From JAHDNZ01 sp036721855 (lineage in GTDB: Bacteria > Bacillota > DTU065), in NCBI GenBank assembly GCA_036721855.1, contig DAIMKF010000003.1, forward strand, positions 1 through 64,000: a stretch of 64,000 bases of DNA. Direction: 5' to 3'. The translations under genes and the position numbers were made by a program. Below the pieces are notes generated by a model that did not search any database, was not told where the DNA came from, and saw only the letters and a program-made list of their open reading frames with translations. Shown here piece after piece: positions 8,894-17,456 of this stretch. Numbering within the stretch: position 1 is the stretch's first letter; each line of letters begins with the position of its first letter.

Positions 8894-10708
8894 TTGCTGA
8901 CTTATCAGGATCTTTTGGAAAGATATCTAAGTAGGATAGAAAAGCCAGGCCGTTACCTGGGGACAGAGTTAAACTCTGTGCATAAAGAAAATTCTCTTGT
9001 ACATGTAGCTTTAGCTTTTCCCGATGTTTATGAAGTAGGTATGAGCCATTTTGGCCTAAAAATTCTTTACCATATAGCCAACAAACACCCTGAATTCTAT
9101 GCCGAAAGAGTCTTTGCTCCCTGGCCCGATATGGAAAAAATCATGAGGGAAGAACAGGTAGAGCTATTAACTCTGGAAAGTTCCACTCCTTTAAAAAAAC
9201 TCGATTTAGTTGGTTTTACCCTCCAATATGAGCTTAGTTACACCAATATACTGCATATGCTAAGATTAGCCGGGATTAATATCTGGGCTGAAAGGCGCAG
9301 AGAGGGGCCGCTAATAATAGCCGGAGGTCCCTGCGCTTTTAATCCGGAACCCTTAGCACCATTTTTCGAGGCTATAGTTTTAGGTGACGGCGAAGAAGTA
9401 TTTCCGCAGATTCTAAAAATATTAGCTCAAGAAAAAAACCGCAACAAGCGCCTGACCTTAATAGGTCAGTTAGATGGTGTCTACCTTCCCAGCCAATTTA
9501 AGTTCTCATACCAGGTAGATGGAACCATAGCAGGTATTAGTCCAAATAAGAAAGTTAAAAAGGCTGTGGTAGCTGATTTAGACCAGGCTGACTACCCGGA
9601 AAAACCGGTAGTTCCTTTTATTCAAACAGTCCATGACAGGGTAAATGTCGAGGTATTTCGCGGCTGTTTGAGAGGCTGCCGTTTTTGCCAGGCCGGTATG
9701 ATCTATAGGCCTACCAGAGAGAGGACGGATACAGAAATTAAACGTTTAATTCTGGAAACGTTAAAAAATACCGGCTATGAAGAGGTCTCTTTGACATCGT
9801 TATCAACAGCTGACTATACTAAACTTTCATGTTTAGTTCCGGAATTAATGACCGTTTTAGGACCCCAAAAGGTCTCCCTCTCACTGCCTTCTCTTAGGAT
9901 TGATAGTTTTTCGGTTGAACTGGCCAAAGAGATTGAAAAGGTAAAAAAGACCGGGCTGACTTTTGCCCCTGAAGCAGGTTCTCAGAGGTTGCGCGATTTA
10001 ATTAATAAAAATGTTACGGAAGAAGACCTGTTAAAAACAGCTGAAGCTGCTTTTGCCAACGGCTGGACTCATATCAAGCTTTACTTTATGATTGGTCTGC
10101 CTACTGAAACCGATGCTGATGTGTTGGAAATTGCCGAACTGGCCAAAAAAGTACGGGAGATAGGCCGCCGATATACTAAAAGAGTTACCGTTACAGTCTC
10201 CACCTCTTCACTGGTACCCAAAAGCCATACTCCTTTTCAGTGGATTGGTCAAGAAAACCGCGAGGAGCTTAAAAGAAAACAATTCTTAATTAAAGATGCT
10301 CTCAAAGGTCCGGGCTTCCAATTTAATTGGCAAAACCCCGAAGTCTCTTACTTGGAAGCGGTTTTGGCCAGAAGTGATAGACGACTCGCCCCTGTTTTAG
10401 CCTATGCGGAAGAAAACGGGGCTTACTTTGACAGCTGGCATGAGTATTTCAAGCCTGAGATTTGGGCAGAAGCTTTTGCAGCCTATGGTATTGATCCGGA
10501 CTTTTATGCCGTAAGAGCCAAAACCAAAACTGAGATACTGCCCTGGGATCATCTGGATTCCGGGGTCAACAAGAGCTTTTTATGGCAGGAGTGGCAAAAA
10601 GCCTTAAGTGAAAAAACTACCGGGGATTGCCGCGAGATTGGTTGCAGGGGTTGCGGTGTTTGTCCCGAGTTAAATGTAAAAACCATCTTAAGAGGTGAGA
10701 GATCTTGA
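8894..10708 (+). CDS. TIGR03960 family radical SAM protein
   Basis: A radical SAM enzyme of about 604 residues with an N-terminal B12-binding-like region and a radical SAM core. The cluster motif is in VFRGCLRGCRFCQAG (CxxxCxxC). A cysteine-rich tail follows (CREIGCRGCGVCPEL). Members are almost always next to a TIGR03936 partner, as here. The reaction is unknown, though tRNA or ribosome modification has been suggested from context. The start is chosen as TTG at 8894, behind a perfect GGAAAGGAG (8876-8884) with 9-base spacing. It gives MLTYQDLLERYLSRIEKPGRY, matching the family N-terminus; an upstream TTG at 8837 has no ribosome site. Confidence 0.85.
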   Translation: MLTYQDLLERYLSRIEKPGRYLGTELNSVHKENSLVHVALAFPDVYEVGMSHFGLKILYHIANKHPEFYAERVFAPWPDMEKIMREEQVELLTLESSTPLKKLDLVGFTLQYELSYTNILHMLRLAGINIWAERRREGPLIIAGGPCAFNPEPLAPFFEAIVLGDGEEVFPQILKILAQEKNRNKRLTLIGQLDGVYLPSQFKFSYQVDGTIAGISPNKKVKKAVVADLDQADYPEKPVVPFIQTVHDRVNVEVFRGCLRGCRFCQAGMIYRPTRERTDTEIKRLILETLKNTGYEEVSLTSLSTADYTKLSCLVPELMTVLGPQKVSLSLPSLRIDSFSVELAKEIEKVKKTGLTFAPEAGSQRLRDLINKNVTEEDLLKTAEAAFANGWTHIKLYFMIGLPTETDADVLEIAELAKKVREIGRRYTKRVTVTVSTSSLVPKSHTPFQWIGQENREELKRKQFLIKDALKGPGFQFNWQNPEVSYLEAVLARSDRRLAPVLAYAEENGAYFDSWHEYFKPEIWAEAFAAYGIDPDFYAVRAKTKTEILPWDHLDSGVNKSFLWQEWQKALSEKTTGDCREIGCRGCGVCPELNVKTILRGERS

Positions 10709-11340
10709 TTGCTTGCTTAAAATTCGGCAAAGATATTCGTGTAGCTTATATCTCACACCTAGATGTAATTCGCGTCTTTGAACGAGCCCTAAGAAGAGCC
10801 AATCTCCCCCTTAGATTTAGTCAGGGTTTTAGTCCCAGGCCAAAGTTAGTCTTTGCCCAGGCTCTCCCTTTGGGTATTACCAGTTCAGGCGAGTATCTTG
10901 ATATCCATTTGGAGGAAGAAATAAAACCCCATGATTTGCTTCTGAAACTAGCTAAGGTTATGCCACAGGGGTTTGAACTTTACGAGGCAGTAGCACTACC
11001 GGAGAGTATTAAACCTGTAATGGCAGTAATAACCCATGCCAGCTACCTTATTTATACTTCAGAGCCAGAGCTTATATTGCAAGCTAAAAAAAAGATAAGC
11101 TTACCCTATATTAATAGGAAAGGCGGCAAAACCAAAGAGGTAGATCTAAAACCGTTAATAAGAAGTATTGAACTTATTGATGAAGGTGTAAGAGTTCTCT
11201 CTCAAGCCGGCAGCAAAGCCAATTTAAGGCCGGAGGCACTGCTTTGGGCTTTGGGGGTTACAAAACCACTTAGAATTCACCGTGAGGATCTCTATTTGGA
11301 AAGAGATGGTCAGTTAATCTCACCACTTAGGCGTAGTTAG
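10705..11340 (+). CDS. TIGR03936 family protein (DUF2344), partner of the radical SAM enzyme
   Basis: A 211-residue protein with the family opening AYISHLDVIRVFERALRRA and the segment RFSQGFSPRPKLVFAQALPLG. In some lineages this domain is fused to the C-terminus of the upstream radical SAM protein, which supports a shared function. Here it overlaps that gene by four bases (TTGA), with a TTG start, so translation is coupled. The function is undefined; the close linkage to rng and ribosomal protein genes hints at RNA or ribosome maturation (inference). Confidence 0.82.
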   Translation: MIACLKFGKDIRVAYISHLDVIRVFERALRRANLPLRFSQGFSPRPKLVFAQALPLGITSSGEYLDIHLEEEIKPHDLLLKLAKVMPQGFELYEAVALPESIKPVMAVITHASYLIYTSEPELILQAKKKISLPYINRKGGKTKEVDLKPLIRSIELIDEGVRVLSQAGSKANLRPEALLWALGVTKPLRIHREDLYLERDGQLISPLRRS

Positions 11341-11351
11341 GAGGTGAAAAA

Positions 11352-12794
11352 GTGGGCAAAAAGATCTTACTTAGTGTAGGTTTTAAGGAAAAAAGGGTGG
11401 CTGTTTTAGAGGAGGATAAACTCGTTGAGCTGCGCAGCGAACGTTTCTTGGATAAAGATGCAGCATTTGGCAATATTTATAAAGGTAAAGTGGTAAATGT
11501 TCTTCCGGGTATGGATGCCGCATTTGTTAATATCGGCACCGAAAAAAACGCCTTTATCCATGCCTGTGATCTGAAACAAGAATCTTGTGAAAAACAAAAG
11601 ATTCAAAAGCTGGTTCATCCGGGTGAGAATTTAATGGTGCAAATAAAAAAAGAAGCTACAGGTACCAAAGGGGCTAGAGTTACTTCCCAGCTAACTGTCC
11701 CCGGCCATTATCTGGTACTGATGCCTTCCGGCAAAGGTATTGGGATCTCAAGGCGTATCGAAGACGAAAACGAAAGAGACAGATTGAAATTATTAGCTGA
11801 TAAGATAAAACCCGCGAAGATGGGGTTGATTATTAGGACTGCGGCCAATGGAGTAACACCAGAAGAATTAATAAATGATCTCGACTATCTCCTTCAACTC
11901 TGGAGCAAAATTGAAAAAAAAGCTCGCAGAGAAAAAGCACCGGCACTTCTTTACTCAGACAGTGATCTCACCTATAGACTGGTGCGCAATCTCCTGGTAG
12001 AGGATCTCGATAAGATAATAGTAGATTCACAAAAAGAAGGCGAAAAACTGCGAGAAGCACTTCAGGAGATTAATCCCAAAGCAGTGTCTAAGGTGAGTTT
12101 TTATAGTGATAAAGAACCTCTTTTTCAAGCCTATGGTATCGAACACGAGATTGAAAAGTCCCTTAGAAGAAAGATCTGGCTGGATTGTGGCGGCTTTTTA
12201 ATCTTTGACCAAACCGAAGCCCTTCTGATTATCGATGTTAATACAGGTAAATTTACGGGTAAAGACTCACTGCAAAGCACGGTTTTAAGAACTAATCTCG
12301 ATGCAGCACAAGAGATTGCCAGGCAATTAAGGTTAAGAAATACCGGTGGTATTATCATAATTGATTTTATCGATATGGAAGATCCTAAAGATAAAGAGCA
12401 AGTAAGGCAAAGACTAGAGGAGTGCTTAAAAAAAGATCGTGTACGTACCAATATTTTAGGTTTTACCTCTCTGGGTCTTTTAGAACTTACCAGGCAGAAG
12501 TCTTCTCATGATCTTAGTTCAATTATGCAAAAGACTTGCCCTGAATGCGGGGGTCTTGGCAAAATATATGATGAAGAAACACTGGCTTTGCGTTTAATCA
12601 GAGACCTTAAAAGCACGGCAATAAATAGCACAGCCAGTTCATTTAGGGTAAAAGCCCACCCTTTAGTAATTGCGAAGTTAAAAGAAATGGCTGGTGAAGA
12701 TCTCTCTGATATTAAAGAAGAACTTAAAAGAGATTTAATTTTGGGAAAGCAACCTGACAAAAAACTGTGGGAATACGATATTTTTGAAGAATAA
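11352..12794 (+). CDS. rng: ribonuclease G/E family endoribonuclease
   Basis: A 480-residue RNase G-type enzyme for 5'-end-dependent cleavage of rRNA precursors and mRNA. The S1 RNA-binding domain is at about residues 35-120 (GNIYKGKVVNVLPGMDAAFVN). The catalytic DNase I-like core contains DVNTGKFTG and IIIDFIDM, giving the Mg-binding aspartates. The Zn-link motif C396-PE-C399 lies in TCPECGGLG and tetramerises the enzyme. It lacks the long C-terminal degradosome tail of RNase E, so RNase G is preferred. The GTG start follows AGGAGGTGAAAAA. It sits between the radical SAM pair and the L21 operon, as in many Clostridia. Confidence 0.93.
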   Translation: MGKKILLSVGFKEKRVAVLEEDKLVELRSERFLDKDAAFGNIYKGKVVNVLPGMDAAFVNIGTEKNAFIHACDLKQESCEKQKIQKLVHPGENLMVQIKKEATGTKGARVTSQLTVPGHYLVLMPSGKGIGISRRIEDENERDRLKLLADKIKPAKMGLIIRTAANGVTPEELINDLDYLLQLWSKIEKKARREKAPALLYSDSDLTYRLVRNLLVEDLDKIIVDSQKEGEKLREALQEINPKAVSKVSFYSDKEPLFQAYGIEHEIEKSLRRKIWLDCGGFLIFDQTEALLIIDVNTGKFTGKDSLQSTVLRTNLDAAQEIARQLRLRNTGGIIIIDFIDMEDPKDKEQVRQRLEECLKKDRVRTNILGFTSLGLLELTRQKSSHDLSSIMQKTCPECGGLGKIYDEETLALRLIRDLKSTAINSTASSFRVKAHPLVIAKLKEMAGEDLSDIKEELKRDLILGKQPDKKLWEYDIFEE

Positions 12795-12852
12795 GAATCG
12801 CATTTGCTTTGCTTGTTTTGTTGTTTAGGGGAGCAATTGAAACTTATTAAGT

Positions 12853-12882
12853 TAACGCTTATTTGTAAGGCCTTAAGCGTTA
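12853..12882 (+). repeat. perfect 9-bp inverted repeat downstream of rng
   Basis: TAACGCTTA (12853-12861) and TAAGCGTTA (12874-12882) flank a 12-base loop. The sequence after it (TTCTCT) is only weakly T-rich, so this is a stem-loop just ahead of the true terminator. Confidence 0.6.
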
Positions 12883-12889
12883 TTCTCTA

Positions 12890-12920
12890 AAATGCCATCA
12901 CGGTAAGTGATGGCATTTTT
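12890..12920 (+). terminator. rho-independent terminator after rng
   Basis: TGCCATCAC pairs with GTGATGGCA around GGTAA and is followed by TTTTT. It ends the rng transcription unit. Confidence 0.9.
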
Positions 12921-13076
12921 AGGCATAAATTATAGTTTCCCAATAATTAGGGGGGCAAGGGTGGTATTGGTATTTATGTGACACGTACAATTATATATAT
13001 ATTTACTATTTGCCTGTCTAATATAAAAATAACCATGGGTAAATGAGTGTATATATAGCTCTGGGTTAAAAAGATG

Positions 13077-13090
13077 TTATATTAATATAA
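13077..13090 (+). promoter_or_regulatory. 14-bp palindrome upstream of the flavin redox operon
   Basis: TTATATTAATATAA is a perfect palindrome about 90 bp upstream of the FMN-binding protein start. In this AT-rich stretch it may be an operator or may be chance; no regulator can be named. Confidence 0.3.
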
Positions 13091-13177
13091 TATAAATAAA
13101 TTATTAAGCAAGCAGGAGTTAAAAAGTTGACGAAGAATGTTAAATAATAAACGAACAGGGAAGGAGGTTAGTAGATA

Positions 13178-14044
13178 ATGCGCAAAATAATTAAACCCCT
13201 GTTGGCGTTTTTAGCATTGACCTTAATAACCTGTAGTGCCTTAGCAGTTTATCCTGATGGGACTTTTATCGGTCAGGCTAAGGGTAACAACGGCTCTATT
13301 AAGGTAGAGGTAACTGTAACGGAAGGTAAGATTTCTAGAATTAAGGTTTTAGAATCCGAAGAGACACCAATAATCTCTGATACAGCTTTTGCCGAAGTGA
13401 GCAAAGCGATTATTACCAGCCAAAAACTTGATGTGGATGCTGTAATGGGAGCTACCGTTTCCAGCCAAGGTATGATGCGGGCTGTTGAAGATGCCTTAAA
13501 AAGCCCTGGCTATAAAGATGGTGCTTATCAGGCTCAAGCAAAAGGCAACAACGGGGCAGTTAAAGTCGAGGTCTTAATTAAAAACGGCCGGATCGCAAAA
13601 ATTGATGTACTAGAGTCTGAAGAGACACCAATCATCTCAGATACTGCCTTTTTTGAGGTTTCCAAAGCTATTATCGCTACTCAAAGCAGCGATGTTGATG
13701 CCGTTTTAGGGGCTACAGTTTCAAGCAAAGCTATGATCAGTGCTGTAGGAAGCATTCTTGATCAAGCCAAAGCTTCAAAGAAGATGGTCTTTAAGGACGG
13801 TGTTTTTGTGGGCACGGCCAAAGGTCACAATGCTCCAATAAAGGTGCAGGTAACCGTTAAAGATGGCAAGCTGACAGAAATTAAGGTTCTCGAACACAAA
13901 GAAACACCATTTCTTGGAGATGTGGCTTTGGAGACAGTTATTCCTCAGATCTTAAAGACTCAAAATATTGAAGTGGACGCTGTAGCCGGGGCTTCAGTAA
14001 GCAGCAAAGCTTTGATGGATGCTGTTAAAGATGCCCTCAAATAA
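13178..14044 (+). CDS. secreted protein with three tandem FMN-binding (flavinylated) domains
   Basis: A 288-residue exported protein. The signal peptide is residues 1-23 with likely cleavage after SALA. Three FMN_bind domains follow, at about residues 25-107, 112-193 and 204-287. Each ends in the ApbE-type flavinylation motif: DAVMGAT (T93), DAVLGAT (T180) and DAVAGAS (S273, the only serine). Domains 1 and 2 are nearly identical in the LESEETPIISDTAF stretch, indicating recent tandem duplication. Such proteins carry covalently bound FMN and pass electrons outside the membrane. The likely partner is the flavoprotein encoded 32 bp downstream. ApbE transferase is not encoded in the window. The strong GGAAGGAGG site fixes the ATG. 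Confidence 0.88.
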   Translation: MRKIIKPLLAFLALTLITCSALAVYPDGTFIGQAKGNNGSIKVEVTVTEGKISRIKVLESEETPIISDTAFAEVSKAIITSQKLDVDAVMGATVSSQGMMRAVEDALKSPGYKDGAYQAQAKGNNGAVKVEVLIKNGRIAKIDVLESEETPIISDTAFFEVSKAIIATQSSDVDAVLGATVSSKAMISAVGSILDQAKASKKMVFKDGVFVGTAKGHNAPIKVQVTVKDGKLTEIKVLEHKETPFLGDVALETVIPQILKTQNIEVDAVAGASVSSKALMDAVKDALK

Positions 14045-14075
14045 TATTATTAACTTAGAAAGGAAGAGTATATCG

Positions 14076-15614
14076 ATGAGAAAAAGCATAATCCTATTTG
14101 TGACAGCTCTTCTAGTTCTCTCCTTTAGTGTGGGAGTAGGTGCTGAGGATAAAGGTTTTATAGCCCCTCCAACTAAGTGGGATGAGACCTATGATGTTGT
14201 AGTTGTCGGTGGCGGTTTTGCAGGTTTGTCGGCAGCCTATGCTTCTCATATGGCTGGCGCTAAAACCGTTTTAATTGAAAAGATGCCCTTTGTTGGTGGT
14301 AACTCCATCATCAACGGTGGTATTTGGGCTTCATATACCAGTAAGCTAAATATGGCAGAAAAGTTAAATCTCGAACTTGATACACCTGAAAAACACATTG
14401 CAGATACTATTGCCGGCGGAGATAATCTTTCCGATCCTAAACTTGTTGAGCAGTTTGTCTATGGTTCACCTGTGATGTTGAATCTATTGCTTGATAATGG
14501 TCTTAAAGTCAGAGACGCACTTTCTCGTATTGGCGGACACTATAGTTACCGCACATATACCACTGAAAGCCAGTGTGGTTGTGATGTAATAGTAACCCAA
14601 TATGAAATGCTTAAAAAAGAGAACATTCCTTTGCAACTAAACACCAAGATGGTCTATATCTACCGTGAAGAGCTTCTGGCGGGTAATGTTCTTGGTATTA
14701 AGGTAGAAACCAAAGAAGGAACTAAGAATATCCGTGCGCTTAAGGGTGTTGTTTTAACTACCGGCGGTTTTGCTGCCAACCCTGAAATGAGACAAAACTA
14801 CGTGCCTTGGATTACTCCTGAAACCCCAACTACTAACCAGCCATGTGCGACCGGTGAAGGTATCAGACTGGCTCAGCAGATTGGTGCCAATACCTTGCAT
14901 ATGTCCTATATTCAGCTGTACCCATTTGCCGATCCAAACAATGGCCGTTTAGATAAAGTGGCAGTTATTCCTTGCAGTGGCCCAGGCTTTGGTATCGTAT
15001 ATGTAGATATCAATGGTAAGAGATATGTTGACGAAGGCGAGCGCAGAGATGTCAATTCCATGGCAGCTCTTCAATCGGGAGGTTTTCCGACTTTCTCCAT
15101 TTTCAATGAGAAGATGGCCTACCAGTTTACTACCGAGGCTGACCTTAAATGGGGTATGGCCAGAGATAGAATCTTTAAGGCCAATACATTAGAAGAACTG
15201 GTAGAAATGATCAATGCTCATACCTATAAAGGCAACAAAGTGAACATGAGTGTTAAGACTCTCAAAGAAACTCTTGAAAGACACAACGGCTTCGTTGAAA
15301 ACGGTAAGGACTTGGACTTTGGTAAACGTATCGACAAGGGTGTAACCCTGCCTATTTACGAAGGCCCTTATTATGCAATTCCCCAGTGGCCATCTGCCCA
15401 TCATACCATGGGTGGTCTAAAGATTACCCCTCGGGCAGAAGTCCAAGATATCTGGGATCAAGTAATCCCCGGTCTTTTTGCCGCTGGTGAGGTTACCGGT
15501 GGAGTACACGGGACTAACCGTCTTGGTTCTAATGCTGTGGCCGATGCTCTGGCCTTTGGTAAGATTGCCGGTGAAATGGCTGCTACAGGTAAGGCACCAA
15601 GTTGGTTGGAATGA
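14076..15614 (+). CDS. secreted fumarate/urocanate reductase-like flavoprotein (FAD_binding_2)
   Basis: A 512-residue exported flavoprotein. The signal peptide is residues 1-23 (…SVGVGA). The FAD-binding Rossmann motif DVVVVGGGFAGLSAAYAS is near 40-57. Active-site regions typical of the fumarate reductase/urocanate reductase family are HHTMGG near 448 and HGTNRLGSNAVADAL near 478. There is no haem or FMN_bind domain, so electrons must arrive from another protein, most simply the triple-FMN protein just upstream. The start is ATG 14076 behind AAAGGAAG; an in-frame ATG at 14019 lies inside the upstream gene without a ribosome site. The terminal acceptor (fumarate, urocanate, an enoate) cannot be read from sequence. 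Confidence 0.85.
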   Translation: MRKSIILFVTALLVLSFSVGVGAEDKGFIAPPTKWDETYDVVVVGGGFAGLSAAYASHMAGAKTVLIEKMPFVGGNSIINGGIWASYTSKLNMAEKLNLELDTPEKHIADTIAGGDNLSDPKLVEQFVYGSPVMLNLLLDNGLKVRDALSRIGGHYSYRTYTTESQCGCDVIVTQYEMLKKENIPLQLNTKMVYIYREELLAGNVLGIKVETKEGTKNIRALKGVVLTTGGFAANPEMRQNYVPWITPETPTTNQPCATGEGIRLAQQIGANTLHMSYIQLYPFADPNNGRLDKVAVIPCSGPGFGIVYVDINGKRYVDEGERRDVNSMAALQSGGFPTFSIFNEKMAYQFTTEADLKWGMARDRIFKANTLEELVEMINAHTYKGNKVNMSVKTLKETLERHNGFVENGKDLDFGKRIDKGVTLPIYEGPYYAIPQWPSAHHTMGGLKITPRAEVQDIWDQVIPGLFAAGEVTGGVHGTNRLGSNAVADALAFGKIAGEMAATGKAPSWLE

Positions 15615-15626
15615 ATTAAATAAAAA

Positions 15627-15684
15627 AGGAGTGTCTTTATAAACTCCTTCGGGCTGCTGATAAAAAAAGTCAGCAGCCTTTCTT
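15627..15684 (+). terminator. double-hairpin terminator after the flavin operon
   Basis: A first stem is AAGGAGT / ACTCCTT. A second is GGCTGCTGA / TCAGCAGCC around eight A/T bases, followed by TTTCTT. The second hairpin is the likely terminator. Confidence 0.8.
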
Positions 15685-15870
15685 ATCTGGTAGCCAAAAC
15701 AGATGATGGCCGAATTTATAGCATAGGTAAGGTAATCTTCAGACTGCTTTTTTGGTTAGTGAATTGTGCTTATATATGAGGTGTGAAACGGCTTAGAATG
15801 AGCGTAATGAAAGAATACAATAAATTTTTTGCAAAAAGTACTAGACTTAACAGTATTAAAATGAGATAAC

Positions 15871-15906
15871 TAGTTTGGGTTTTTATGAAGAAAGGAGCCC
15901 AAACTA
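15871..15906 (+). repeat. inverted repeat enclosing a Shine-Dalgarno
   Basis: TAGTTTGGG (15871-15879) and CCCAAACTA (15898-15906) are perfect inverted copies. The 18-base loop contains AAAGGAG, and the second arm ends on the A of the ATG of the decayed gene at 15906. It is probably a relic of that gene's leader or of a mobile-element end. Confidence 0.5.
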
Positions 15907-16155
15907 TGAACTATAATTTGATTTTTCCGAACAGAACAGGCAGAGATCATTCGTTTATATCCTAAGTTAAGCAAAAATGGCTGCTACCATATAGAGTGGA
16001 TAATATACAGAACAACCTAAAATTGCACTCTGCGCTACATTTTTGAACACTTAGAACAAGAACGTCTTGAACTGGTTTTGCCGCCACCTAAACAACAAAA
16101 GACCAAGATAAATATAACCAGCAATACTGAAAGTCATTTATTGTTTGTAGCTTAA
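15906..16155 (+). pseudogene. decayed gene with one frameshift and one internal stop; family not recognised
   Basis: An ATG at 15906 follows AAAGGAG. Its frame ends after 19 codons. A one-base shift in the T-run near 15922 opens a frame reading FFRTEQAEIIRLYPKLSK…YHIEWIIYRTT, then one TAA at 16018-16020, then NCTLRYIFEHLEQERLELV…PPPKQQKTK in the same frame up to TAA at 16153-16155. The continuous protein-like character across the lesions shows a former gene of at least 80 codons. I cannot name the family; a transposase is possible given the setting. Confidence 0.55.
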
Positions 16156-16270
16156 CCGAATTAGGTTCATTAACTTGGGAGCAGCTCTGGTTTTAAACAG
16201 GTTCGACGGATGGGTGGGTCATCATCTCCTTGTGGCATAAAAAACCACCCCTGTGCAGAGTGATTAAAAC

Positions 16271-16302
16271 GATGAAAGCCGCCGGAAATGGCGGTTTTCA
16301 TC
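16271..16302 (+). terminator. strong 13-bp stem-loop in the gene graveyard
   Basis: GATGAAAGCCGCC pairs with GGCGGTTTTCATC (one G-T pair) around GGAAAT. The arms contain A- and T-runs, so it could serve as a terminator, probably of the lost gene upstream. No long T-run follows the stem. Confidence 0.5.
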
Positions 16303-16468
16303 TTCCTGGCTTAAGCCACTTTGTGTTTTTATTATATGTTATTACAAGAAATTTATAAACAAAAAGTAAAGAGGAACTTATCCATAGTTCCCCCACTTAA
16401 AGAAGAAATATTATTCTTTGCTCCTCGACAAAGAACTAATTTGTAGTCAAAGTATAGCATGTGGATAC

Positions 16469-16680
16469 TTAAGCAATAGCTCTAAGTATTTTTATATAAT
16501 CTTGAGCCGAGTCTTTGACAGTTGAATAACAGGTAAGTTTTCCGAAAGCCTTGAAAGCAGAGTTTTTTAGTGGTTCAATTTTTCTCACTTTGTTGTGACA
16601 ACTAGTACACAAACATTCAAGATTTCCAATTTAAAAACTGCATGCGTCAGTACTGATATCTTCTAGATCTAGTTTACAAG
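16469..16680 (-). pseudogene. relic of an HNH endonuclease-like gene
   Basis: Read on the minus strand, the frame gives CKLDLEDISTDACSF, one stop, then IGNLECLCTSCHNKVRK and on to IKILRAIA before TAA at 16471-16469. NLECLCTSCHNK is the second half of the classic HNH motif (NLxxLCxxCH), and the acidic residues before it match the first half. The 5' part is missing and there is an internal stop, so it is a pseudogene. HNH nucleases of this type usually belong to prophages, introns or mobile elements, marking an old insertion. Confidence 0.6.
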
Positions 16681-16709
16681 AAGAATATTAGGTGTTATAC
16701 TAACAAAGA

Positions 16710-16792
16710 GTGGCTGACAACCTGCAGCTCAAAACCGCTCGGGCAAGGCTTTAAGACGTTTTTACGCGCCTTTTTCGGCGAGTCTAAGAGAA
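16710..16792 (+). ncRNA. putative L21 (rplU) leader
   Basis: The segment just before rplU is GC-richer than its surroundings and contains a CGCC / GGCG stem with a T-rich loop (near 16767-16780) plus other short pairings. Firmicutes rplU operons often carry an autoregulatory L21 leader here. Position supports this; I could not match the consensus structure base by base. Confidence 0.35.
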
Positions 16793-16807
16793 ATGGAGGT
16801 GGGCAGG

Positions 16808-17119
16808 TTGAAGTATGCTGTAATAGAAACAGGTGGGAAGCAGTACAGTGTAAGTGAAGGCGATCTCATCAAAGTTGAAAAACTTGATGCTGAAGCCGGT
16901 AATGTAGTCGATTTGGATAAGGTGCTTCTAATTGGTGGCGATGAGACTAAGGTAGGTACTCCTTATATTGAGGGAGCTAAAGTTACCGCCGAAGTAGTTA
17001 AAAATGGCAAGGCCAAGAAGATTATTGTTTTCAAGTATAAAGCCAAGAAGAACTACCGCAAGAAACAAGGACATCGTCAACCTTACACCGAACTAAAGAT
17101 TACTTCAATTTTAGGTTAA
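16808..17119 (+). CDS. rplU: 50S ribosomal protein L21
   Basis: A 103-residue L21 starting MKYAVIETGGKQYSVSEGD. The start is taken as TTG at 16808, 7 bases behind GGAGGT (16795-16800). The in-frame ATG at 16793 overlaps that Shine-Dalgarno and would add five residues not found in the family. The C-terminal basic stretch FKYKAKKNYRKKQGHRQPYT contacts 23S rRNA. It begins the rplU-prp-rpmA operon and its stop touches the next start. Confidence 0.96.
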   Translation: MKYAVIETGGKQYSVSEGDLIKVEKLDAEAGNVVDLDKVLLIGGDETKVGTPYIEGAKVTAEVVKNGKAKKIIVFKYKAKKNYRKKQGHRQPYTELKITSILG

Positions 17120-17454
17120 TGACTCACATTACAGTTGAGATTAAGGAACGCATTTTACGGGTTACCATAAAAGGCCATGCCGGTTTCAGGGAAAAAGGCG
17201 AAGATATTGTCTGCGCCGGCATTTCCGCCCTGGCATTTGCCGCAGGTATTGCTCTTGAACGTTATAATATACCTGCTGAAATTAACCCCAAAGAAAAAGA
17301 AGCTGTGTTTGTCATAGCCCCAAAATGGTCTGAATTGGAAAATGACCAGCTAATCAGAGCGGAGACGATTCTTAACACTCTTTTTTGGGCTTTAGAGGAT
17401 ATGGCAAACAGCTATCAGGAATATGTCAAACTTGACATTGTAAGGAGGTGTTAG
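17119..17454 (+). CDS. prp: ribosomal-processing cysteine protease Prp
   Basis: A 111-residue YsxB/Prp protease. The catalytic histidine is in IKGHAGF (about H20) and the catalytic cysteine in DIVCAGISALAFA (about C32). It removes the N-terminal extension of L27 before ribosome assembly, a step essential in Staphylococcus aureus. Its substrate is the next gene, whose cleavage site is visible. The ATG overlaps the final A of the rplU stop, and the stop lies 2 bp before the rpmA ATG. Confidence 0.93.
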   Translation: MTHITVEIKERILRVTIKGHAGFREKGEDIVCAGISALAFAAGIALERYNIPAEINPKEKEAVFVIAPKWSELENDQLIRAETILNTLFWALEDMANSYQEYVKLDIVRRC

Positions 17455-17456
17455 AG

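Larger units (their letters stand above)
12795..13177 (+). other. intergenic region between rng and the FMN-binding protein
   Basis: This 383-bp AT-rich gap holds two tandem hairpins (see 12853-12882 and 12890-12920) and then a very AT-rich upstream region for the flavin operon with a 14-bp palindrome (13077-13090). No convincing sigma-A promoter pair was found: a TTGACG hexamer near 13127 lacks a properly spaced -10. No ORF is credible. Confidence 0.6.
15615..16792. other. 1.2-kb region without an intact gene: gene graveyard upstream of rplU
   Basis: After the terminator at 15627-15684 there is no intact gene. The stretch holds a decayed plus-strand gene (15906-16155, with in-frame debris to about 16260), a strong stem-loop (16271-16302), a decayed minus-strand HNH endonuclease fragment (16469-16680) and the rplU leader. 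This fits an old insertion hotspot. No inverted terminal repeats or target-site duplication could be recognised. Confidence 0.7.

Noticed and set aside
16200..16215. GGTTCGAC resembling a tRNA T-loop near 16200
   Set aside because: No acceptor stem, D-arm or anticodon arm can be folded around it.
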